A stretch of DNA of 64,000 nt from Drosophila persimilis (Eukaryota; Arthropoda; Insecta; Diptera; Drosophilidae): contig NW_020825414.1 in the NCBI RefSeq assembly GCF_003286085.1, positions 39,106 through 103,105 on the forward strand, in the 5' to 3' direction. Positions within the stretch are counted from its first letter, which is position 1; each line of letters begins with the position of its first letter. The notes under the pieces are model-generated. The model saw only the letters and a list, made by a program, of their open reading frames with translations, was not told the origin of the DNA and made no database searches. Below are positions 58,701-64,000 of this stretch, piece by piece. A program made the position numbers and the translations under genes.

Positions 58701-59148
58701 TGAAGTTAGGTGGGCAGTACGTCGGTGCAACCACGATCATGTTTCTCCTCTTGTTGTTTATTGGGATTATTACAATTGGGGTACATTGAAGGAAATCGGT
58801 GCTAATGGGTTCCAGTGCAGCATGTCTAACATTTTCTTTCACATATACCACGACCCCCCCTTTTTTGTGGTTTATAGGATTGGCAGTGTGGTATGAGATG
58901 TAGTTTGGTATTTTCAGTAGGTCAGCGCTCTGTTTAGTTCTAGTTTCAATAACCATCATAATTTGTATGTCCCCATTTGTCATGAATGTTTCAAGTTCAG
59001 CCATTTTATTTTTGATCCCACAGGCGTTCCAGAAAGCTATTTTAAGCCTGTTGGAGTTGGGCAGGTTTGCCCCGGTCGTGTCAAGAGTTTGTGGCGGAAA
59101 GTGATTGGAATGTGGGAAATGGTTTGCGTTATTATTGTTTGTGTTCAT
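55759..59148 (-). CDS. pol: TART/TAHRE-like Pol (family 4)
   Basis: 1129 residues. AP-endonuclease-like domain at about 35-260 (FWNACG, VIETR, GDWNAKHPWW, SAIDF, SDHLP); reverse transcriptase at about 495-775 (RPISLLSGLAK, FGFRKEHATEQQL, AVFIDISEAFDRVWH, GVPQGSNLGP, YADD near 759). The C-terminal part resembles family 2 up to the RSVYNIKTVEEVYEKASGRLA region and then ends in a basic tail without the long extension or repeats. All catalytic motifs look intact. The start is the first ATG (MNTNNNNAN) 54 bp after the gag stop, so the two ORFs do not overlap, unlike family 2. Would nick DNA or use a chromosome end as primer for reverse transcription. Confidence 0.93.
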   Translation of the reverse strand: MNTNNNNANHFPHSNHFPPQTLDTTGANLPNSNRLKIAFWNACGIKNKMAELETFMTNGDIQIMMVIETRTKQSADLLKIPNYISYHTANPINHKKGGVVVYVKENVRHAALEPISTDFLQCTPIVIIPINNKRRNMIVVAPTYCPPNFNWTENHFRSLLLHFDNILGGTSGFICCGDWNAKHPWWGNPRSCRRGRALMQAVSSGARYNILATGGATHYPYDSRKRPSAIDFAVCGGITVNRMKIHSCSSLDSDHLPITIEMCTNGADTFTQSSIGRRLITKKTNINRVKEHLEQTINLNTEIHSGLDIDDAVKILTTNIHDAIKLATKNVNSNQRLRSGNSNSQRRMDKARYKLDDETKALLQIKNELNLRFKIFHTEEAKTLYKAAQNTLRKKLQKLKTNNINQQFEGINTQDRYKMAKLWKVTNTIKRQPQPNWPICTQTGNSNQRPVWTKSNEEKAEVFVSHFEQRFKPRHTSSEKERETTQKDLDIEKQKLTDAATKTQTRPLRPFTLPELTTEIKNLILNKSPGKDRIDNVLIKALPKKALLYILLIFNSMLRLGHFPQAWKHATITLLLKPNKPAQSVTSYRPISLLSGLAKTFEKLFIKRLFDFEDFSRALPTHQFGFRKEHATEQQLARVTQFIMGAFEEKQYCSAVFIDISEAFDRVWHTGLLYKLSKLVSLQAFKLLESYLNERTFEVITNNGITSRIGKIKAGVPQGSNLGPLLYSIYSSDVPLPNCLNGYHPTSIPVLREKNRMLATYADDTIIMSRADFPLTAAKMNEQYLNKFSVWAKKWEMGINEKKTAHVFFTLNKLSKTQQESTPKLNGQRIPNKFKQMYLGVTLDRKLSLNHHVKAIINKTRTASIKLDWIIGCKSRLAKECKVTILKQLIMPIWFYAFPVWGALASDSLVKKIQTLQNKLVRRAVRATIYTRNDNIRSVYNIKTVEEVYEKASGRLANSLVDHSNSEVARLLTNPHVPNRLKSSRHRYDNQLRKFILPRCNGQRQEQPNPDLDPTRYYSEAERKVIAEKYVPILRKGLPTLLRLENEEQERLEKAKMDNREAERKKKPYKHPDRFCELQINVYRKMYAQGKFTRETILERIRGQPLGIQRIIVPDHRGDVEEGVLQPNG

Positions 59149-59202
59149 GTCTGTAAATTATTGGCTAGTTTAGTTAGATATAATGTATAGCAATGAGTTG
59201 TT

Positions 59203-61734
59203 TTATTGTTTGTTTTCTATTTGATTGAGGATATTTGTTGTTTTGTGATGTTCAGAATTGTTTGTAGTGTTATTTATATTGTCAGTATTTTTGGGGGGAG
59301 GGTTTTGCAGTAGTGTGTGAATTTGGCTAATTGACGCCATGATGTCCTTAATACTGAGCTCAATTACATTGAGCCTGTCTTCAAACCGCTTGTTCTCCTG
59401 TTCAGCGGGGCCCTCTGTCATTACTTTTGCAGACTGCGAGAGCGCCATCTGCTCCTCCCTCAGTCTACTCTGGAATTTCTCTAGGTGGCTGGCGGCTGGG
59501 TTGACATTCGTGTCACCGGTTTTTGGAGCCCGTCCCTTCCCTATTCTGTCCTTCTTATGGCTGGATGTTTGCTTGCTCCTTTCTCGGTTTCTCATCTTAG
59601 AAAGCCTTTTTTTTATTTCAGTGCTGTGGAGGCTCGGCTTGGGTTGGACTGTTCTGCCTGAGAAAGGGTTAGTGAAACCCCTCCCTGGGATTTTCCGCCC
59701 TTCGACATAGTCGCCCTCATCCTTTCGATGGTCACCTGCAGTAGTGGGGCCCCCTCTGTTTGGTTGGGGGTGCCTGGAGATCTCCTCCCATACACTCGGC
59801 CTCCCTAGTGCCTTCCCTATGCTCCTGTCCATATTGACAATTTTGTCGATTTTGAGCTTGCTTCTGGCAGCTTTGAAGGCCGGGCAACCCTTAAAACAAC
59901 TGACATGCTCTCCGCCGCAGTTAACACATTTAGCAGGAGTGTATCTGGGTTTGGTGCATGTAGTTGAGAGATGGTCACTGGCGCACTTCATGCACTTGGG
60001 TGCGTTTCTACAGTAGTTCCTAGTGTGTCCGTAGGCCTGACATCTATGACACTGAAGCGGGTCCCTAGTCACCCATTTCCTCTCAAAAGCCACTGCCTGT
60101 CCACCTAGCTCGGAAATTTTTAAGATTTCATCATGAGAACCGTCCTGTTTATGCTCAATTTCAATTTCGAACATATTTATAGGCTGACCTGTAGACCTAT
60201 GTTTCATATTGCTGGTGTATCTCACGATGTAGTGCCTTTTTTTAAGCTCAGAGGAAATCCACTCCCTTGTTGTTGAGTAATGCAAGTGTCGAAGTATATA
60301 TCGAACACCCCGCTGCCCAATCTGCTGATGCGTGTGCATTGGTACTTTTTGGTCGTTGAGGAGTGTGGTGATCTTTTTATGGGCATCCATGTCAGCACAT
60401 TGTATTCTGATCCCATTCCCAGGGGTACTTTTGGTTGTAAATCTACCTATTCCTGCTGTGTAGTTTAGTTTTTCCAAAAGAGGTACTATTGTTTTTACTC
60501 CTGAGATGTAAATGGAAGGTACCCTCTTACTCCTTGGCACTTCCTGCCATGGGAATAGGTCAGGCTGCTCAATCTGATCAGTATTGTTGGCAGTGAGCAT
60601 TTCGCTGTGCATGCTAATTGGGGGAAGTGGCTGTCGTTGAAGATTGTTTGGCCCAGAACTGCCTTGGAATTCCCCTGTGTCAAGATCTTTCGTATTGGAA
60701 GGTTGTGTTAATGGCTGATTTGTCTTTGTAGGGTTATGAATTTTAATTTTATTGAATTCTGAGGCAAATCTTTTGGCAGTGTCACTTTTGAATTTAGGGG
60801 TGTTGAAATCAAGATCTTGTTTTGGTAATTCATGAAAGGATTGGTCCTCGTCTGTGGTGTCCATTTCTCTATTTTGCCTTTTTCCCGGGGTATAGTTGGG
60901 GGCTGAGAAGACAGCCATGTTAGGGAGCGTGGTTGCTGGTATATCGCTAAGCCAATTATTTATGATGTCGTTACTATTTTCTAGCTCAGTCAGAGGAGGG
61001 GATTGGGTGATAGTCATACTCGTACGGGATGCCGGGGTCAGGGATTCTAATAGACTCTTTTTTGCTTTGATATTCGTTTTAGGAGACTTATTTTTATTTT
61101 TGGAATTGTTTGTTTTAGGTTTAGAATTGTTTTTATTTTTGTCAATATATAGATATGAATTGTCAATGGTTTTATTAGTGGCTGCATGTATTTGATCATC
61201 AGCAGCAACATCGTCAGCAACATTGACAGCAACATGTCTATAATCTGTATCAGCAACATTAATGAGAAGCGGGTCAGTAAGCTCTCTCGCCGCAACATGT
61301 TGCTGGCCGTGTCGCTGTCGGGTGGAGAGAGAGAGATGATATCGTGCTCCATTTTGGAGAGTTTTCTGGAGCTTGATTTTGGAGCCGTTTCCCTGGACAT
61401 CTACCGCAGGAAGGTGGCAGGCTCGCCGATCAGGCACTTTTTCAGGGAAAGTGCCGTCCTCATTGAGTGACTCCCAGGAACAAGATGGATCAACGGACAT
61501 TTCGTGGAGAGGAGATGGATCTCCCCGTGCCTGTCTCAGCCCAGTTCTCTGGGGGGAGCACCCATCAAGCTCCGAGCTAGAGCTGGAAGAAAGTGTGATG
61601 CACGCACCTGTCAGATCCAGTTGAGCAATGGTTGTCTTGTCTGTTTGGTGGCTGGTCTCCATTTTCCTCTCTTCCTTCTCTTCCTTCTCTTCCTTTATGC
61701 ACTTTGGTCTTTGGTCCCCCATTTTTTCTTCCAT
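59203..61734 (-). CDS. gag: TART/TAHRE-like Gag (family 4)
   Basis: 843 residues from ATG at 61734 (MEEKMGDQRPK); the frame is open ten codons further up but only through a GTG. Charged Glu/Lys N-terminus, Ser-rich segment, Lys/Asn-rich basic stretch (KNNSKPKTNNSKNKNKS), PRE_C2HC-type region at about 470-555 (MHTHQQIGQRGVRYILRHLH), three CCHC knuckles at about 560-620 (QCHRCQAYGHTRNYC, KCMKCASDHLSTTC, KCVNCGGEHVSCFKGC), a basic region and a C-terminal coiled coil (LNVIELSIKDIMASI). Less Gln-rich than the Gags of the other three families. Confidence 0.92.
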   Translation of the reverse strand: MEEKMGDQRPKCIKEEKEEKEERKMETSHQTDKTTIAQLDLTGACITLSSSSSSELDGCSPQRTGLRQARGDPSPLHEMSVDPSCSWESLNEDGTFPEKVPDRRACHLPAVDVQGNGSKIKLQKTLQNGARYHLSLSTRQRHGQQHVAARELTDPLLINVADTDYRHVAVNVADDVAADDQIHAATNKTIDNSYLYIDKNKNNSKPKTNNSKNKNKSPKTNIKAKKSLLESLTPASRTSMTITQSPPLTELENSNDIINNWLSDIPATTLPNMAVFSAPNYTPGKRQNREMDTTDEDQSFHELPKQDLDFNTPKFKSDTAKRFASEFNKIKIHNPTKTNQPLTQPSNTKDLDTGEFQGSSGPNNLQRQPLPPISMHSEMLTANNTDQIEQPDLFPWQEVPRSKRVPSIYISGVKTIVPLLEKLNYTAGIGRFTTKSTPGNGIRIQCADMDAHKKITTLLNDQKVPMHTHQQIGQRGVRYILRHLHYSTTREWISSELKKRHYIVRYTSNMKHRSTGQPINMFEIEIEHKQDGSHDEILKISELGGQAVAFERKWVTRDPLQCHRCQAYGHTRNYCRNAPKCMKCASDHLSTTCTKPRYTPAKCVNCGGEHVSCFKGCPAFKAARSKLKIDKIVNMDRSIGKALGRPSVWEEISRHPQPNRGGPTTAGDHRKDEGDYVEGRKIPGRGFTNPFSGRTVQPKPSLHSTEIKKRLSKMRNRERSKQTSSHKKDRIGKGRAPKTGDTNVNPAASHLEKFQSRLREEQMALSQSAKVMTEGPAEQENKRFEDRLNVIELSIKDIMASISQIHTLLQNPPPKNTDNINNTTNNSEHHKTTNILNQIENKQ

Positions 61735-61833
61735 GTAGTCAGTTTTCCAATTCCTCGGTACCACTACTTTCCTTGCTTTTATTTGCTTTTCTTTAATACT
61801 TTTAATGGCCTTTACTTGTATATAATTTTATTT

Positions 61834-61894
61834 GATTTTTTGATTTATTTTTTTGATTTTTGATGTTTTTGATTTTTGTTTTTGATGTTTTTTT
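61834..61894 (-). other. Serial 5' tag-like array at the end of element 12
   Basis: The 5' end of element 12 consists of T-runs broken by GAT or GATG at 61834, 61842, 61855, 61862, 61871 and 61884, ending in T7 and the true 3' terminus of element 13 (GATGTTCAAAC, 61895 on). On the minus strand this reads as repeated CATC plus oligo(A), i.e. the last bases of the family 3' end with tails. In HeT-A such 'tags' arise when transcription starts just inside the neighbour's 3' end and the copied piece stays on the new element. Confidence 0.6.
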
Positions 61895-62428
61895 GATGTT
61901 CAAACTTGCTCAGGGCACTTAGTGTGACCTGACGCAATCTTTATTAGTGTTCTTATTACTTATTAGCAACATTTAACATTATTTATGGAAACTTACAATT
62001 TTTTTAACATTTAGGTATTTTTTTTAACATTACGGTAACATTGATAAAATATACAGAAAAATACTAACAGTTATCGATGTAAACAAGTTAAGATTGGCTT
62101 GTGTTTTCTTTTTCTTTTTTTTTTTTTTTTGACTTAGGTGTATAAAATTTTGTATCGCCGCTCCTGGACCCCTCATCCGGTGCGAAACGGAGGCATGGAC
62201 GACAGGGAGACCTCCAAAGCATCAGCAACGCAAGCGCGGCATCGCCTCGTCCCTCTTTTCCTGGCCGAATCCAGTCGATGCAATTCTAGGAAGAACGCAC
62301 GCATATGCTTCTTTCTGTGGATGAATAGGAAACTCCTGGCTGATTTTAATATTATTTTATTTTCAGGTTTATGTTTTGTTTGTATTTTATTTGCAGGTTA
62401 TTGATTGGTTTGTTTGGAAGCTATCGTA

Positions 62429-63340
62429 GTAAGTGAATTAATTTGTGTTTTGGCTGATTATTAAATGTATTCTATTTGCAGGTTCATTTGGTTTATTTGG
62501 AGTTTTGCGTTGTATTTGGTAAGCGAGTCTATTTCTGTTTTGGCTGATTTTGATTGTATTTTATTTGCAGGTTTTGATTGGTTTGTTTGATGGCTATCGT
62601 AGTAAGTGAATTGATTTGTGTTTTGACTGATTATTAAATGTATTCTATTTGCAGGTTCAATTGATTTATTTGGAGGTTTGCGTTGTATTTGGTGAGCGAG
62701 TCTATTTATGTTTTGGCTGATTTTGATTGTATTTTATTTGCAGATATTGATTGGTTCATTTGGAAGCTAGCGTGGTAAGTAAATTAATTTGTGTTTTGAC
62801 TGATTTTAATTGTATTTTATTTGCAGGTTCAATTGGTTTGTTTGGAGGTGTGCGTTGAATTTGGTAAGCGAGTTTATTTCTGTTTTGGCTGATTTTAATT
62901 GTATTTTATTTGCAGATTGTGATTGGTTTGTTTGGAAGCTAGCGTGGTAAGTATATTAATTTGTGTTTTGACTGATTTTAATTGTATTTTATTTGCAGGT
63001 TCGATTGGTTTATTTGGAGGTGTGCGTTGAATTTGGTAAGCGAGTTTATTTCTGTTTTGGCTGATTTTGATTGTATTTTATTTGCAGATTGTGATTGGTT
63101 TGTTTGAATGCTAGCGTGGTAAGTAAATTAATTTGTGTTTTGACTGATTTTAATTGTATTTTATTTGCAGGTTCAATTGGTTTATTTGGAGGTGTGCGTT
63201 GAATTTGGTAAGCGAGTTTATTTCTGTTTTGGCTGATTTTGATTGTGTTTTATTTGCAGATTGTGATTGGTTTGTTTGGAGGTGATTTGGTAAGTGGTTT
63301 AAGTTATGTTTTGGCTGCTTTTAATTAGTTTTATTTGTAG
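62429..63340 (+). repeat. Antisense mini-intron/mini-exon array, 11 units (element 13)
   Basis: Introns on the + strand at 62429-62481, 62519-62570, 62602-62654, 62692-62743, 62775-62826, 62864-62915, 62947-62998, 63036-63087, 63119-63170, 63208-63259 and 63290-63340. All 11 have GT donors and AG acceptors. Element 12 has 13 units, so the copies differ by one dimer. Confidence 0.7.
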
Positions 63341-63382
63341 GTTTATACTTTCTGGATTTTTGCTGTACCATTGGATCAAGTC

Positions 63383-64000
63383 TTAACCATTCGGCTGGAG
63401 GACGCCTTCCTCTACATCCCCTCTGTGGTCTGGCACTATAATTCTTTGTATACCCAATGGTTGGCCCCTGATTCTTTCAAGTATTGTTTCCCTAGTAAAT
63501 TTCCCTTGAGCATACATTTTTCTGTACACGTTTATTTGTAGTTCGCAGAATCTGTCCGGGTGTTTGTATGGTTTTTTCTTCCGTTCGGCCTCTCTATTGT
63601 CCATTTTAGCCTTTTCCAGTCTTTCCTGTTCTTCATTTTCTAACCTCAGCAGAGTAGGAAGTCCTTTCCTCAGGATGGGTACATACTTCTCTGCTATAAC
63701 TTTGCGTTCAGCTTCGGAATAGTATCGAGTAGGATCCAGATCTGGATTTGGTTGTTCTTGACGTTGTCCATTACAACGCGGGAGGATAAACTTCCGGAGT
63801 TGATTGTCATATCTGTGGCGGCTAGATTTCAATCTATTAGGGACATGGGGGTTGGTCAGCAGTCTGGCCACTTCGGAGTTGGAGTGATCCACAAGTGAAT
63901 TAGCGAGACGGCCGCTAGCCTTCTCGTAAACCTCCTCGACAGTTTTGATATTGTATACACTTCTGATATTGTCGTTTCTTGTATATATTGTGGCCCTAAC
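63383..64000 (-). CDS. pol: TART/TAHRE-like Pol, C-terminal part (cut by window edge)
   Basis: The last 205 codons of family 4 Pol plus stop, open to the window edge in the same frame as element 12 (VRATIYTRN at the edge). It covers the region after the reverse transcriptase, from the KASGRLANSL motif to the basic C-terminal tail ending GVLQPNG. The endonuclease and YADD domain would lie outside the window. Confidence 0.9.
   Translation of the reverse strand, partial: VRATIYTRNDNIRSVYNIKTVEEVYEKASGRLANSLVDHSNSEVARLLTNPHVPNRLKSSRHRYDNQLRKFILPRCNGQRQEQPNPDLDPTRYYSEAERKVIAEKYVPILRKGLPTLLRLENEEQERLEKAKMDNREAERKKKPYKHPDRFCELQINVYRKMYAQGKFTRETILERIRGQPLGIQRIIVPDHRGDVEEGVLQPNG

Larger units (their letters stand above)
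54084..61887 (-). mobile_element. Element 12: two-ORF TART/TAHRE-like element (family 4), full length
   Basis: 7804-bp element with T7 tail (54084-54090). 3' UTR 54084-55758, Pol 55759-59148, 54-bp spacer, Gag 59203-61734, 5' UTR to 61887. The 5' end meets the T7 tail of element 13, the same family. AATAAA (minus strand, 54136-54141) lies about 45 nt from the tail. The 3' UTR is dominated by an antisense intron array. Pol is a relative of family 2 Pol but lacks its C-terminal repeats. Confidence 0.92.
61888..64000 (-). mobile_element. Element 13: family 4, 3' part (cut by window edge)
   Basis: T7 tail (61888-61894), 3' UTR to 63382 and the C-terminal end of pol up to the window edge. Same as element 12 apart from small differences and a 3' UTR about 180 bp shorter, accounted for mainly by one pair of intron units fewer. 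Confidence 0.92.

Noticed and set aside
61735-61764. Ten-codon upstream extension of family 4 Gag
   Set aside because: It would need a GTG start. The in-frame ATG at 61734 is preferred in a fly.
1-64000. CRISPR array, rRNA, tRNA or telomerase-type simple telomere repeats
   Set aside because: Regular repeats here are intron cassettes or retrotransposon copies; no direct repeat-spacer pattern, no cloverleaf and no TTAGG-type repeat was seen.

Overview
The window is a pure array of non-LTR retrotransposons (LINEs of the jockey clade) of the kind that form Drosophila telomeres. Every coding region that can be supported is on the minus strand and encodes either a Gag-like protein with three CCHC zinc knuckles or a Pol with an AP-endonuclease and a YADD reverse transcriptase. 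Elements are joined head to tail, most through a short oligo(T) run on the + strand, which is the oligo(A) tail of the element to its right. No host gene, LTR, tRNA, rRNA or satellite was seen. Strictly one-way arrays of HeT-A/TART/TAHRE-type elements are known from Drosophila telomeres, where the 3' ends point to the centromere. On that rule the centromere lies to the left and the chromosome end to the right. The genus Drosophila is strongly suggested. The species is not settled; the polyglutamine-rich proteins and a long Pol C-terminal extension would fit the virilis side of the genus, but that is a guess.

Layout: (1) 1-27940 holds seven copies of a gag-only, HeT-A-like family (family 1). 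The first is cut by the window edge and frameshifted, five are full length (4.8-5.1 kb), and the last is a 3' UTR fragment. There are two subtypes, A (elements 2 and 6) and B (elements 3, 4, 5), plus clear mosaics. (2) 27941-32803 is one gag-only element of a sister family (family 3) with a long, structured 3' UTR. (3) 32804-54083 holds three copies of a two-ORF TART-like family (family 2); the third is 5'-truncated inside gag. (4) 54084-64000 holds one full and one partial copy of a second two-ORF family (family 4, TART/TAHRE-like).

How they work together: the gag-only families encode no reverse transcriptase, so by analogy with HeT-A they would depend on Pol supplied in trans by families such as 2 and 4. 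In HeT-A the promoter lies in the 3' end of the element and drives its neighbour; the junctions here are compatible with this.

The most striking signal is on the other strand. All four families carry, in and near their 3' UTRs, series of short GT...AG introns that read on the + strand, antisense to gag/pol. Family 1 has 3 or 5 (48-74 bp). Family 4 has an array of 11 or 13 (51-53 bp) separated by mini-exons of about 31-37 nt. Family 2 has one in the 3' UTR and two inside a tandemly duplicated part of Pol. Family 3 has several, one clearly related to those of family 1. This predicts spliced antisense telomeric RNAs, whose copy number of introns evolves by unit gain and loss.
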